From assembly GCA_027533385.1 (NCBI GenBank), contig JAPZUE010000034.1, forward strand, positions 62,001 to 126,000: DNA of 64,000 nt, given 5' to 3'. The position numbers were made by a program, and so were the translations under genes. Position 1 is the first letter of the stretch; the number at the start of each line of letters is the position of its first letter. Shown in pieces: positions 22,000 to 31,875 of the stretch. The DNA comes from Rhizobium sp. Lineage in GTDB: Bacteria > Pseudomonadota > Alphaproteobacteria > Rhizobiales > Rhizobiaceae. The notes beneath the pieces are model-generated. The model was given only the letters and a program-made list of their open reading frames with translations. It had not been told where the DNA came from and made no database searches.

Positions 22000-23676
22000 A
22001 TGCGAATCAAAGATCGCACCCGTCTGATCTCGCTTCATGTTGCCGAATCCTGGCGACGCCTGCGCCAGTCGGCTGCCGTCCTCACTCCGTCTGTTCTCCA
22101 CCGTGGCGGATTTCGTGTCAGTCGTGTCGTCGTTGCACCCACCGACTTGAGGGCGGTGGATTCCTTCGTCGCTGAAGAAATCATCAGCGGGCGCTATCCG
22201 CTTGCCGGCCGCATCCTGGATACCGAGGGGCAATCGCCCTTCGAACTGGAATTGCCCTCGGTGCAATTTGCGCGGCGGCTGCATGGGTTTGGCTGGCTCA
22301 GGCATATCCGGGCAGGCAAGACATCGGCCGCCTGCAGCAATGCGCGACGGATCACCGACCAGTGGATCTCCCTTCATGGCAATCGCACAAAGGGGATCGC
22401 CTGGGACAGCGAAGTCGTGTCGCGGCGGATCATCAGCTGGCTGTCCCACTCGCCGATCCTGCTGCAGGACGCCGATGCCGGGTTCTATCGTCGTTTCACT
22501 TCGTCGCTTGGCCAACAGGTCCGTCATCTCCAGCGCCGTGCCGATTCCCTGCCGGACGGTCTGCCGCGGCTAAAGGCCCGTATTGCGATCGCCATGGCTA
22601 CGGTTGCAGCGGAGGCAAAGCCGGGCGCCGTCCGCCGGGCGGGACGTTTGCTCGATCGTGAGCTCGAACGGCAGGTCCTGCCGGATGGCAGCCATGTCTC
22701 GCGAAATCCGCAGGCCTCCGTCGACTTGCTGTTCGACCTCTTGCCGCTGCGCCAGAGCTACATCAATCTCGGCCATGAAGTTCCGTCGAAACTCATTCCC
22801 GCGATCGATCGCATGTATCCGGCGGTTCGTTTCTTCCGGCATAGCAGCGGCGATCTGGCGCTCTTCAATGGAGCCAGTTCCTCGCTCGCGACAGACATGA
22901 TGAGTGTGCTGCGCTACGACGAGACGGCCGGTCAACCCTTCAAGGCCCTGCCGCATGGCGGTTATCAGCGCCTCGCAGGCGGTGATACCACCATCCTCGT
23001 CGATACTGGCAAGCCTCTGTCGGCGCGCTTGTCGAACACCGCCCATGCGGGCTGCCTGTCCTTCGAGCTTTCGTCAGGGCGCAACCGTTTCATCATCAAC
23101 AGCGGTTCGCCGCGCTTCGCCGGCGAGCGGCTGCGGCAGCTGGCGCGCACCACGGCTGCCCATACGACCGTCTGCATTGGTGATGTCTCATCGGCCAGGA
23201 TCGCCCATTCGTCGCATCTCGGTCCGATCATCCTGTCTGGACCATCGACGATCGACATCGATCGCCAGACCGGGCCTGACGGTAGCGACCGTCTTTCGGC
23301 GCGTCATGACGGCTATGTGGAGCGCTTCGGGGTGCTTCACGAGCGCGAAATCCGCGTCAACGAGCAGGGCACGAAGATTGCCGGGCGTGATCGCCTGCTC
23401 CTGCCCGATGGCATGCCGACCGTAAACCTGCCGGGGGCCGAGGTCGTGGCGCGGTTTCACATTCATCCGTCGATCAGCGTCGATCGTGCGGATGACCGCA
23501 AGGTACGCCTTGTCGCGCCCGATGGTGAAAGCTGGTCCTTTTCCATTCCGGTTGGCGAACTGGTGATCGGCGAAGATGTGTTCTTTGCGGATGTATCGGG
23601 GATCCGGCCGTCGCAGCAGCTGGAGATCGTCTTCCAGGGCCCGGAAATCCGTTGGTTTCTCGCCCATCACGCCTGA
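22000..23676 (+). CDS. Heparinase II/III family protein
   Basis: Predicted polysaccharide-lyase-fold protein of 558 residues from ATG 22000 (AGGA six bases upstream). The N-terminal half is an alpha/alpha-barrel type (GFGWLRHIRA, DSEVVSRRIISWL); the C-terminal beta-rich half carries the heparinase II/III signature region, including GGYQRLAGGDTTILVDTGKP, HAGCLSFELSSGRNRFIINSGSPR and TTAAHTTVCIGD. No signal peptide is evident, which is odd for a lyase acting on extracellular polymer and suggests a cytoplasmic or cell-envelope-precursor substrate. It is single-copy between rsmB and purH, an arrangement I recall as common in Rhizobiales. Substrate unknown. Confidence 0.82.
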   Translation: MRIKDRTRLISLHVAESWRRLRQSAAVLTPSVLHRGGFRVSRVVVAPTDLRAVDSFVAEEIISGRYPLAGRILDTEGQSPFELELPSVQFARRLHGFGWLRHIRAGKTSAACSNARRITDQWISLHGNRTKGIAWDSEVVSRRIISWLSHSPILLQDADAGFYRRFTSSLGQQVRHLQRRADSLPDGLPRLKARIAIAMATVAAEAKPGAVRRAGRLLDRELERQVLPDGSHVSRNPQASVDLLFDLLPLRQSYINLGHEVPSKLIPAIDRMYPAVRFFRHSSGDLALFNGASSSLATDMMSVLRYDETAGQPFKALPHGGYQRLAGGDTTILVDTGKPLSARLSNTAHAGCLSFELSSGRNRFIINSGSPRFAGERLRQLARTTAAHTTVCIGDVSSARIAHSSHLGPIILSGPSTIDIDRQTGPDGSDRLSARHDGYVERFGVLHEREIRVNEQGTKIAGRDRLLLPDGMPTVNLPGAEVVARFHIHPSISVDRADDRKVRLVAPDGESWSFSIPVGELVIGEDVFFADVSGIRPSQQLEIVFQGPEIRWFLAHHA

Positions 23677-23776
23677 TGGCAGCGATCTTGCGGTTTCATC
23701 GGGGATGAAGCTGTGCTAGGCGGCGGCATCGCGCCCGCTGCCGCTTGTCCGGGCGCCCGCCAGCTCGGAGTGAACC

Positions 23777-25393
23777 ATGGCCGTCGTTTCCAAAAAGATC
23801 CCCGCCCCTGACCTCGTGCGCGTGCGCACGGCACTTCTGTCCGTGTCCGACAAGACCGGCATTGTCGAATTTGCCCAGGCGCTGCATCAGCGCGGTGTGC
23901 GCCTTCTGTCGACTGGCGGCACGCACAAGACGCTGGCTGCCGCTGGGCTGCCCGTCATCGATGTCTCTGAAGTCACCGGCTTCCCCGAGATCATGGACGG
24001 TCGCGTCAAGACCTTGCATCCGCTGGTTCATGGCGGCCTTCTGTCGATCCGTGACGATGCCGAGCATGTCGAGGCCATGAAGGCGCATGGGATCGAGGCC
24101 ATCGATCTCTCTGTCATCAACCTTTATCCGTTCGAACAGGTGCGCGCCGCCGGCGGTGACTACCCGACCACCGTCGAAAATATCGATATCGGTGGTCCGG
24201 CGATGATCCGCGCCTCGGCCAAGAACCATGCCTATGTCACTGTGGTCACGGATGCCGCCGATTACCCAGAGGTTATCGCCGCGCTCAGCGACAATGATGG
24301 ACAAACAACCTACGCGCTGCGCCAGCGGCTCGCGGCCAAGGCCTATGCGCGCACGGCTGCCTATGATGCTGCGATTTCGAACTGGTTCGCCGAGGCGCTT
24401 GAGATCGACATGCCGACCTATCGTGCCATCGGCGGCGTGCTGAAGGAGAAGATGCGCTACGGGGAAAACCCACATCAGAGCGCCGGCTTCTACGTCACCG
24501 GCGAAAACCGCCCCGGTGTCGCAACGGCCACGCTTTTGCAGGGCAAGCAGCTCTCCTACAACAACATCAATGACACGGATGCCGCCTTCGAGCTCGTCGC
24601 CGAGTTCCCGCCGGAAAACGGTCCGGCCTGTGCGATCATCAAGCATGCCAACCCCTGCGGCGTGGCCACGGGCTCAAGTCTGGTCGAGGCCTACAAGCGG
24701 GCACTGGCCTGCGACAGCACCTCGGCTTTCGGTGGCATCATTGCGCTCAACCAGATCCTCGACGGCGAGACGGCCCAGGAGATCGTCAAGCTCTTCACCG
24801 AAGTGATCATCGCGCCTGAAGTGACCGAGGAGGCCAAGGCGATCATTGCGGCAAAGCCGAACCTGCGCCTGCTGACGACGGGTGCCCTGCCCGATCCGCG
24901 CGCTCGTGGCGTCATGGCAAAGACGGTTTCGGGCGGCCTGCTCGTCCAGAGCCGAGACAATGTCATGGTCGAGGATCTGGAGCTCAAGGTCGTCACCAAG
25001 CGCGCGCCGACTGCGACCGAGCTTGAGGATATGAAATTCGCCTTCAAGATCGCCAAGCATGTGAAGTCGAATGCTGTCATTTATGCAAAGGACGGCCAGA
25101 CGGCCGGTATCGGCGCCGGGCAGATGAGCCGCGTGGACTCCGCCCGCATCGCCGCACTTAAGGCGGAAGATGCTGCCAAGGCGCTTGGTCTTGCCGAGCC
25201 GCTGACCAAGGGCTCCGCGGTTGCATCGGAAGCCTTCTATCCCTTCGCCGATGGCTTGCTGGCGGCGATTGCGGCCGGTGCCACTGCCGTCATCCAGCCG
25301 GGTGGCTCGATGCGCGACGAAGAGGTGATCGCCGCTGCCGATGCGCATGGCGTGGCCATGGTCTTCACCGGCATCCGGCACTTCCGCCATTGA
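23777..25393 (+). CDS. purH: Bifunctional AICAR transformylase / IMP cyclohydrolase PurH
   Basis: Catalyses the last two steps of de novo IMP synthesis. The 538 residues match the family. The N-terminal IMP cyclohydrolase domain (about 1-200) carries [35 protein letters not shown] and [18 protein letters not shown]. The C-terminal transformylase domain has [13 protein letters not shown] [23 protein letters not shown] with the catalytic lysine-histidine pair, and the terminal [31 protein letters not shown] 23777 is preceded by GGAG. It ends at a strong bidirectional terminator facing the MFS gene. Confidence 0.97.
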   Translation: MAVVSKKIPAPDLVRVRTALLSVSDKTGIVEFAQALHQRGVRLLSTGGTHKTLAAAGLPVIDVSEVTGFPEIMDGRVKTLHPLVHGGLLSIRDDAEHVEAMKAHGIEAIDLSVINLYPFEQVRAAGGDYPTTVENIDIGGPAMIRASAKNHAYVTVVTDAADYPEVIAALSDNDGQTTYALRQRLAAKAYARTAAYDAAISNWFAEALEIDMPTYRAIGGVLKEKMRYGENPHQSAGFYVTGENRPGVATATLLQGKQLSYNNINDTDAAFELVAEFPPENGPACAIIKHANPCGVATGSSLVEAYKRALACDSTSAFGGIIALNQILDGETAQEIVKLFTEVIIAPEVTEEAKAIIAAKPNLRLLTTGALPDPRARGVMAKTVSGGLLVQSRDNVMVEDLELKVVTKRAPTATELEDMKFAFKIAKHVKSNAVIYAKDGQTAGIGAGQMSRVDSARIAALKAEDAAKALGLAEPLTKGSAVASEAFYPFADGLLAAIAAGATAVIQPGGSMRDEEVIAAADAHGVAMVFTGIRHFRH

Positions 25394-25410
25394 TTTCATC
25401 ATACCTGTAC

Positions 25411-25452
25411 AAACAAGTGGGCCGGCGGAGTGATCCGCCGGCCCATTTGTTT
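25411..25452. terminator. Bidirectional terminator between purH and the MFS gene
   Basis: A 19 bp stem (25411-25429 with 25434-25452, one G-T wobble) has a GTGA tetraloop and GGGCCGGCGGA core. AAACAAG and TTTGTTT arms give A/T flanks in both directions. It sits between the convergent stops of purH and the transporter, so it can end both transcripts. Confidence 0.88.
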
Positions 25453-25469
25453 CTGGCACATGATTGAGC

Positions 25470-26876
25470 CTAGACTGGCTTCACGTGGTCCTTGGCGGGA
25501 TAGGAGGTCTTCCAGAGCAGTGCCAAGCCGCCGATGAGGAAGACGAGCAGTGTTGCCATACCGGCGCGTGCCGAACCGGACCAGGCCGTCACGACCGAGA
25601 AGGAGAGCGTTGCAAGGAAGCTCGTCGCGCGGCCGGAGAGCGAGTAGATGCCGAAATAGCGGCCCGCCTCGTGCAGCTCAACACTCCGGGCGAGGTAGGA
25701 TCGGGACGAGGCCTGGACGGGCCCGAAGGACATGCCGATCAGGAGGCCGTAGAGAATATAGGCTTTTTCAGCCGGCGTGGCGAAGAGACCCTCCGTCCCC
25801 GTGATCGGCAGGCTGACCAGCCCGAAAAGGGTGAAGTCGACACCGGTGGACACGATCCCGAACGTGGCGGTGATCAGCATCACTAGGCTCACGAGAACCA
25901 CCACCTTCGACCCCAAGGCACGGTCGACGCGGCCGGCCACCAGGCAGCCGAAGATGGCGACGATGTTGAGGATAATGCCGTAGATGCCGATTTCCATCGT
26001 CGACCATCCGAACATCGCCGCAGCAAAGACGCCACCGAGGACGAGCAGTCCGTTGACGCCATCCTGATAGATCATGCGGGCGATCAGGAAGCGCAGGATA
26101 TTGCTGCGATGACGCAGTTCGCCGAGCGTAGAGCGGATCTCGCGCAGTCCCGATCGGACGGCGGCACCCAGCGCCTTGCCCTTCGCCGCGTCGGGCGTGA
26201 AGAGGAACATCGGTAGAATGAAAATCAGGTACCAGACGGCCGAGATCGGACCTGTGATGCGGGCATCTTCGCCCGCTGCCGGGTCCAGGCCGAATAGAGG
26301 ATCCATGCCGATCAGCGTCTTGCCGGTTGTCGGACTGCCGGCGAGGAACAGGACCACGAAGATCAGGACGATCATGCCGCCCAGATAGCCCATGCCCCAG
26401 GCGATGTTGGAAACACGACCGACATCCTGCTGGCTCACCAGGCGCGGCATCATGGAGTCGTTGAAGACGATCGAGAACTCGGCCGCGACGCTCGCCATGA
26501 TCATGAACAGCATGACCAAGGCGACCGGCGAGCCCGGGGCTGCGGTCCAAAGCATCGCAAGGCAGATGATCTTGATCAGCGCGAAGAAGGCGATCCATGG
26601 TTTGCGCGCCCCGGATTCGTCGGCAATCGATCCCAGGATCGGCGCAAGGATTGCAATGATCACACCGGAGATCGTCGCCGCATTGCTCCAGGCGGTCTGG
26701 GCGCTCACGGGATCTTCGGTCATCCGCGACACGAAATAGGGGCCGAAGATGAAGGTCGTCACCACCGTGAAAAACGGCTGTGCGGCCCAGTCGAAAAACA
26801 TCCAGCCACGGACCCCTTTGTCGATGGGACCGTGGCCGGATTTTGTCTCTACACTTGTCGTCACGCGCACCCCCAC
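25470..26876 (-). CDS. MFS transporter, UMF1/Atg22-like family
   Basis: Predicted 12-helix permease of 468 residues. The WMFFDWAAQPFFTVVTTFIFGPYF N-terminus and ADESGARKPWIAFF loop resemble the UMF1 family, related to yeast vacuolar effluxer Atg22, whose bacterial substrates are mostly unknown. Distinctive loops are SIVFNDSMMPRLVSQQDVGRVSNIAWGMGYLGG and ASSRSYLARSVELHEAGRYFGIYSLSGRATSFL. The start is GTG at 26876; other GTGs at 26870 and 26864 are possible, and the first ATG is inside helix 1. It begins 23 bp after the NAD-GDH stop on the same strand, suggesting co-transcription and perhaps an amino-acid-related substrate (inference). Confidence 0.85.
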   Translation of the reverse strand: MGVRVTTSVETKSGHGPIDKGVRGWMFFDWAAQPFFTVVTTFIFGPYFVSRMTEDPVSAQTAWSNAATISGVIIAILAPILGSIADESGARKPWIAFFALIKIICLAMLWTAAPGSPVALVMLFMIMASVAAEFSIVFNDSMMPRLVSQQDVGRVSNIAWGMGYLGGMIVLIFVVLFLAGSPTTGKTLIGMDPLFGLDPAAGEDARITGPISAVWYLIFILPMFLFTPDAAKGKALGAAVRSGLREIRSTLGELRHRSNILRFLIARMIYQDGVNGLLVLGGVFAAAMFGWSTMEIGIYGIILNIVAIFGCLVAGRVDRALGSKVVVLVSLVMLITATFGIVSTGVDFTLFGLVSLPITGTEGLFATPAEKAYILYGLLIGMSFGPVQASSRSYLARSVELHEAGRYFGIYSLSGRATSFLATLSFSVVTAWSGSARAGMATLLVFLIGGLALLWKTSYPAKDHVKPV

Positions 26877-26899
26877 AGGCTCTCAGGCCCGGGACAGTG

Positions 26900-29800
26900 T
26901 CACCTCACGTGGTCTTGTGCAAGATCACCGAGGAGCCCCGCGGCAACGGCCAGTTTGGAAATGCTCGGCTCGCCGCTGTCGACGATCGAGGCCAATTCCT
27001 TGCCGATCCGCTCGACGCGGCTGCGGTCGGTCTCGATCCAGGCCTGCACCGGCTGGCTTTCCTTGCCGTGGCTAGTCAGAGCCGCGCAAACGATCTGACG
27101 GCGGGCCTGGCCGATACGGTCGAGGCTGCGGGTCAGCGCCAGACTGTCATAGTGATCTGTCGTCTGGATGCGGCCGGCATTCTCGACGATGCGTCCGATC
27201 CGGAACGCTTCCGACACGGCAAAGAAGCCGCGCATGGCGTTGGCAAAATCAGCCCCCGTCCGCTCGGCGATCTGCAGGATCTCCGGCAGGAGCTGCATGG
27301 TCTGCAGGTTCACCACCTCGGTTGCCAGAGCCGCCGGCGCACCGGCCTCGATCAGGGCGGCAATCTGCTCGTCGAAATGCTGGCGGAGTGTGGCCGGAAC
27401 CGCCTTCTTGAAGACGGGAGCGGCAGCGGCAACAGCACCGGTGACCCGGGTGACGGCTTCACCGACAGAGCCTTTTACCAGGCCCGTGTCGAGCAACAAC
27501 CGGGTCATTGCTGCATAGACCTCGGCGACGATCGCGTAGAGCCGGTTCTGCGTCTGGCCCGAAAGCGTAGCGTCCAGCGCGTCTATCTTGCTCCACAGTG
27601 CCGAAAGCCCCAGCGCATCCCGGGTGACCAGGGCCGCCTTGACCACCGCATCGGGTGAACTTCCGGTGGCATCGGACACGGATACGACGAAGCCGGGGCC
27701 ACCCCGGTTGATGGCATGGTTGGCAAGAACGGTCGCGATGATTTCCCGGCGCAGACGATGACCGGCGATGTCGTTTGCAAAGGCCTTGCGCATGGCGGCC
27801 GGGAAATAGTTGAATAGCGTCGTCTCGCAATAGGGATCGTCAGGCAGATCGCTTTCGATCAACTGGTCGAAGAGCACGATCTTGGCATAGGAGAGAAGCA
27901 CGCCGATTTCCGGGCGGGTCAGTGCCTTGCCGGAGACGTAGCGTTCGGCAACGCCGGCGGAATCCGGCAGGGTCTCAACCTTGCGGTTTAGGCGGCCCAT
28001 GCCTTCGAGATAGTCCATGAGCCGGCTCAGCTCTTCGCGGTTTCCGGCTCCCTTGGCTTCGGTCAGCGAGATCGCAAGCGACTGCAGGTAGTTGTTGCGC
28101 AGCACGAGGCCTGCGACTTCGTCGGTCATCTGGGCGAGCAGCACATTGCGCTTTTCGCGCGGCAGGCGTCCGTCCTGCATGGCCGGGCTCAGCGCGATCT
28201 TGATATTGACCTCGACGTCGGAGGAGTTGACGCCTGCCGAGTTGTCGATCGCGTCGGAATTGCAGCGGCCACCGTTCAGGCCATAGGCGATACGGCCCTT
28301 CTGGGTGACGCCGAGATTGGCACCCTCGCCGATGACCTTGGCGCGCACATCGGTGGCGTTGATGCGGATGGCATCATTGGCCCGGTCCCCAACCTCCGCG
28401 TCCGTCTCGGCTGCTGCCTTGATATAGGTGCCAATGCCGCCGAACCAGAGGAGATCGACGGGCGCCTTGAGGATCGCCGTCATGATGTCCATCGGTGTCG
28501 CCGTCGTTGTCTCCAGGCCGATCGCGGCTGCCGCTTCCGGGGTGAGTGTCACCGACTTCTCGGCACGCGAGATGATCATCGCGCCCGCCGAGAGGGTGGA
28601 GCGGTCATAGTCCTGCCAGCTGGAGCGCGGCAGATTGAACATGCGCTTGCGTTCGGCAAAGGACACTGCCGGATCCGGATTGGGATCGATGAAGATGTCG
28701 CGATGGTCGAAGGCAGCAATCAGCCGGATCTTTTCCGAAAGCAGCATGCCGTTGCCGAAGACGTCGCCGGACATGTCGCCGACACCGGCAACGGTGAAAG
28801 GGGTGGTCTGGATATCCGTGTCGATCTCGCGGAAATGACGCTTGACCGTCTCCCAGGCACCGCGGGCGGTGATGCCCATCTTCTTGTGGTCATAGCCGGC
28901 AGAACCACCCGATGCGAAGGCGTCGTCCAGCCAGAAGCCTGCTTCCTGCGCGAGGCCGTTTGCCGTGTCGGAGAAGGTGGCCGTACCCTTGTCGGCGGCG
29001 ACGACGAAATAGGGATCATCACCATCGGGCCGCAGGGTATCTGCGGGAGGTACGATCTTGCCAGCGACGATGTTGTCGGTGATCGACAGCAGTGTGCGGA
29101 TATAGGTCTTGTAGGCTTCTGTGCCTGCGGCAAACCAGGCTTCGCGGTTGCTTGGCGGAGGCAGCTGCTTCGGGAAGAAGCCGCCCTTGGCCCCGACCGG
29201 GACGATGACCGCGTTCTTCACCTGCTGCGCCTTGACGAGGCCCAGCACTTCCGTGCGGTAGTCCTGCGCGCGGTCGGACCAGCGTAGGCCGCCACGGGCC
29301 ACCTTGCCGAAGCGCAGATGCACGCCCTCGACTTCGACGCCATAGACGAAGATCTCGCGGAACGGACGCGGTTCGGGCAGGCCGTCGAGCTTATGCGGGT
29401 CGAACTTGAAGGCGAGCATCGGGCGCTCGCTCTCGCGGTAACCCCTCTGGAAGAAGTTGGTCCGCAGCGTTGCCTCGATCGCGTTGATATAGCGGCGCAG
29501 GATCCGGTCTTCGTCAAGGCTCTTCACGTCTGCGAGCTTGGTTTCCAGGGTCTGGAGAAGCTCCGCCTGACGGGTCTTGCGGCTCTTTTCGGCGAGCGTG
29601 GTATCAAAGCGGGTGCGGAAGAGGGTGACGAGATCGGATGCGATCGCCGGATGCTTCGCCAGCGTCTCCGCCATGTAGGTGAGTGAATAGACAGCACCCG
29701 CCTGGCGCAGATAGGCGGCATAGGCTCTGAGCACGGACGCTTCGCGGGCGTTCAAGCCGGCCGCGAGGATCAGCCGGTTGAAGGCATCGTTGTCCACGGC

Positions 29801-31687
29801 GCCGGTGAAGGCGGCGAGGAAGGCTTCTTCAACCTGGGTTCCATTTTGCCGGATATCGAAGCTCACGCCCTCCGGCACCTGCAGTTCCATGTCATGCAGG
29901 ACGACCGACCGCTGTGCTTCGCCGGACTTGCTCAGGCCAATGTCGAAAGTGCGTTCGCTGATCACCCGGAAGCCGAGATTCTCGAGCAGCGGCACGCGGC
30001 GGGACAACGGGAGGTGGTCACCGGCGTGGAAAATCTTCAGGTAGAGAAGCGGGCCGTGTTCGCTCGTTACCTCGTGGAATTCGAGCGAGAGCGGCGCGCC
30101 GGCGATGCATGCCTTGATATGCTTGAGATCGCTCACCGCCTCTTCCGGCGTAAAGGCCTCCTGGAAAGCCTGACCGACGTCGAGACTGGGTGCGCCGGCG
30201 CCGGCCAATGCGGCAAAGCGATCGGTCCAGCGGGCGGTGATCTGACGGACCGCTTCCTCGAGGGTCGCCTGGGGAATGTCGGGTGTGGTTCCCTCGCGCC
30301 GGCCGATGATGATGTGGACGCGGGCGACGCCGCCTTCGGGGAAGGCCGGATAGAAGGCCGAAACATGGCCCTTGTAGACGGACTGGAAGTAAAGGCCGAT
30401 CTTCTCGCGGACGATCGAATTATAGTCCTCGCGCGGTACATAGACGATCAGCGAGACGAAGCGGTCGAAGTGGTCGATGCGCGGCAGAACGCGGACGCGC
30501 GGCCGTTCCGAAAGATCGTTGATCTGTTCGCAGAATTTCGCCAGCAGTTCGGGCGTGATCTGGAAGAGATCATCGCGCGGATAGTTCTCAAGCGTGTTTT
30601 GCAGCATGCGGCCCGAGTGGCTGCGGGGATCGAAATCGAAATGCGAGACGACCTTCTCGACCTTGGCGCGCAGAAGCGGGATCTGATTGACCGAGCGGGT
30701 ATAGGCCGTGGCCGTAAACAGGCCGACGATGCGCAATTCGCCGACAACCTTGCCGTTTGGTCCGAAGCGCTTGACGCCGACATAATCCATATAGGCGCGG
30801 CGATGGACGACGGATTTGACGTTTGCCTTGGTGACGATGAGATAATCCGGCCCCTGCAGGAAGGCGAGGATCTCCGGGGTCGTTGTCACCTGATTCTGGC
30901 CCTGGCGGAGAACGAGCACGTCGGGATCCGAGAGAATGCCGAGGCCGCTGCCCTTGTCGCGCTCGACGGTCGCATCGGCGCCTTCGCCGGAATAGACGTA
31001 TTCGCGCATGCCAAGGAAGGTGAAGTTGTTGTTCCGCAGCCATTCGAGGAAGGCCACAGCCTCGTCGCGTTCGGCTTCGCTGCGCCCTGCAGACAGGTCT
31101 CGCAGCTCCGAGAGCGCCTTTTCCAGAAGGTTCAGCATGGGCTTCCAGTCGGTCGCAGCCATCTTGACCTGGCCGAGGACGTGCTGGAGCCGCTTGATCA
31201 GGTCGGCAGACTGCTCAGCGGAGAGCGGCGCAAGGTGGAGCTGGATATAGCTGACCTTGATCGCGCCTTCCGGGTCGGAGTCGGGATTGGAAAGCGAGAC
31301 GTCACCGCGAGGCGTCACCGCGAGGATCGGATGGACCGCCATGTAGATGTCACGATAGTGGCTCGTGACTTCGGCCATCAGTGAGTCGTAGAGGAAGGAC
31401 TTGTTGTGGTCGACAATCGAGAGGATGCTCACAGGGACGCCGTCGGGACTTACACTCTTGATCGTCTCGATACGGATATGGGGGATCTCGCGATCCCAGC
31501 CGGCGATGTCACTGGCTGCTCGCGCTGCCGACCGTGCCAGCATGGCCGCATCGTATCGATCCAGATCGTCGTTGCTGGCCCTGCCGAAGACAGCCGCGGG
31601 CGAGACAAATGCTTCCCCCTGCTTCTTGGCCTGCTCTTCCGCGCTCTCCAGCAGTTGATCCCGCTTGCTCACCCCAGTCCTGCCCAT
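26900..31687 (-). CDS. gdhB: NAD-specific glutamate dehydrogenase, 180-kDa class
   Basis: Very large NAD-dependent glutamate dehydrogenase (1595 residues), catabolic: glutamate to 2-oxoglutarate plus ammonia. An N-terminal ACT-like regulatory half (about 1-650) precedes the catalytic region. The catalytic lysine segment PVGAKGGFFPKQ lies near residue 833 and the nucleotide-binding glycine-rich block GVGDMSGDVFGNGML near 970, followed by the FIDPNPDPA and GEGANLGVTQKGR blocks, and a long C-terminal helical domain. The size and order match the L_180 enzymes of Streptomyces, Pseudomonas and Caulobacter. A strong Shine-Dalgarno (GGAGGGG) precedes ATG 31687. The upstream 190 bp is unusually AT-rich for this window, as expected for a promoter. 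Confidence 0.95.
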   Translation of the reverse strand: MGRTGVSKRDQLLESAEEQAKKQGEAFVSPAAVFGRASNDDLDRYDAAMLARSAARAASDIAGWDREIPHIRIETIKSVSPDGVPVSILSIVDHNKSFLYDSLMAEVTSHYRDIYMAVHPILAVTPRGDVSLSNPDSDPEGAIKVSYIQLHLAPLSAEQSADLIKRLQHVLGQVKMAATDWKPMLNLLEKALSELRDLSAGRSEAERDEAVAFLEWLRNNNFTFLGMREYVYSGEGADATVERDKGSGLGILSDPDVLVLRQGQNQVTTTPEILAFLQGPDYLIVTKANVKSVVHRRAYMDYVGVKRFGPNGKVVGELRIVGLFTATAYTRSVNQIPLLRAKVEKVVSHFDFDPRSHSGRMLQNTLENYPRDDLFQITPELLAKFCEQINDLSERPRVRVLPRIDHFDRFVSLIVYVPREDYNSIVREKIGLYFQSVYKGHVSAFYPAFPEGGVARVHIIIGRREGTTPDIPQATLEEAVRQITARWTDRFAALAGAGAPSLDVGQAFQEAFTPEEAVSDLKHIKACIAGAPLSLEFHEVTSEHGPLLYLKIFHAGDHLPLSRRVPLLENLGFRVISERTFDIGLSKSGEAQRSVVLHDMELQVPEGVSFDIRQNGTQVEEAFLAAFTGAVDNDAFNRLILAAGLNAREASVLRAYAAYLRQAGAVYSLTYMAETLAKHPAIASDLVTLFRTRFDTTLAEKSRKTRQAELLQTLETKLADVKSLDEDRILRRYINAIEATLRTNFFQRGYRESERPMLAFKFDPHKLDGLPEPRPFREIFVYGVEVEGVHLRFGKVARGGLRWSDRAQDYRTEVLGLVKAQQVKNAVIVPVGAKGGFFPKQLPPPSNREAWFAAGTEAYKTYIRTLLSITDNIVAGKIVPPADTLRPDGDDPYFVVAADKGTATFSDTANGLAQEAGFWLDDAFASGGSAGYDHKKMGITARGAWETVKRHFREIDTDIQTTPFTVAGVGDMSGDVFGNGMLLSEKIRLIAAFDHRDIFIDPNPDPAVSFAERKRMFNLPRSSWQDYDRSTLSAGAMIISRAEKSVTLTPEAAAAIGLETTTATPMDIMTAILKAPVDLLWFGGIGTYIKAAAETDAEVGDRANDAIRINATDVRAKVIGEGANLGVTQKGRIAYGLNGGRCNSDAIDNSAGVNSSDVEVNIKIALSPAMQDGRLPREKRNVLLAQMTDEVAGLVLRNNYLQSLAISLTEAKGAGNREELSRLMDYLEGMGRLNRKVETLPDSAGVAERYVSGKALTRPEIGVLLSYAKIVLFDQLIESDLPDDPYCETTLFNYFPAAMRKAFANDIAGHRLRREIIATVLANHAINRGGPGFVVSVSDATGSSPDAVVKAALVTRDALGLSALWSKIDALDATLSGQTQNRLYAIVAEVYAAMTRLLLDTGLVKGSVGEAVTRVTGAVAAAAPVFKKAVPATLRQHFDEQIAALIEAGAPAALATEVVNLQTMQLLPEILQIAERTGADFANAMRGFFAVSEAFRIGRIVENAGRIQTTDHYDSLALTRSLDRIGQARRQIVCAALTSHGKESQPVQAWIETDRSRVERIGKELASIVDSGEPSISKLAVAAGLLGDLAQDHVR

Positions 31688-31875
31688 TTACCCCTCCGTA
31701 GCTCGCGCCATTTCGCGTAATCTTCACGCAAATGACTTGCAAAAGTATGTATGGAACAGAAATAGGAAAAAATCAGGCAAAAATATGCGGTCAAATTCTC
31801 TCAATTCAGGAAATTTTGGCACGTATGGACCGATCGACGGGTCAATTGCCGGAATAGCACACGGAAACACGTAAA

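Noticed and set aside
25479..25492. Third parS candidate (CTTCACGTGGTC)
   Set aside because: Only the TTCACGTG half matches; the right arm GAAAC is missing. It lies inside the transporter gene.
29846..31384. 512-codon open frame antisense to gdhB
   Set aside because: Shadow of the NAD-GDH gene; low complexity, no family features.
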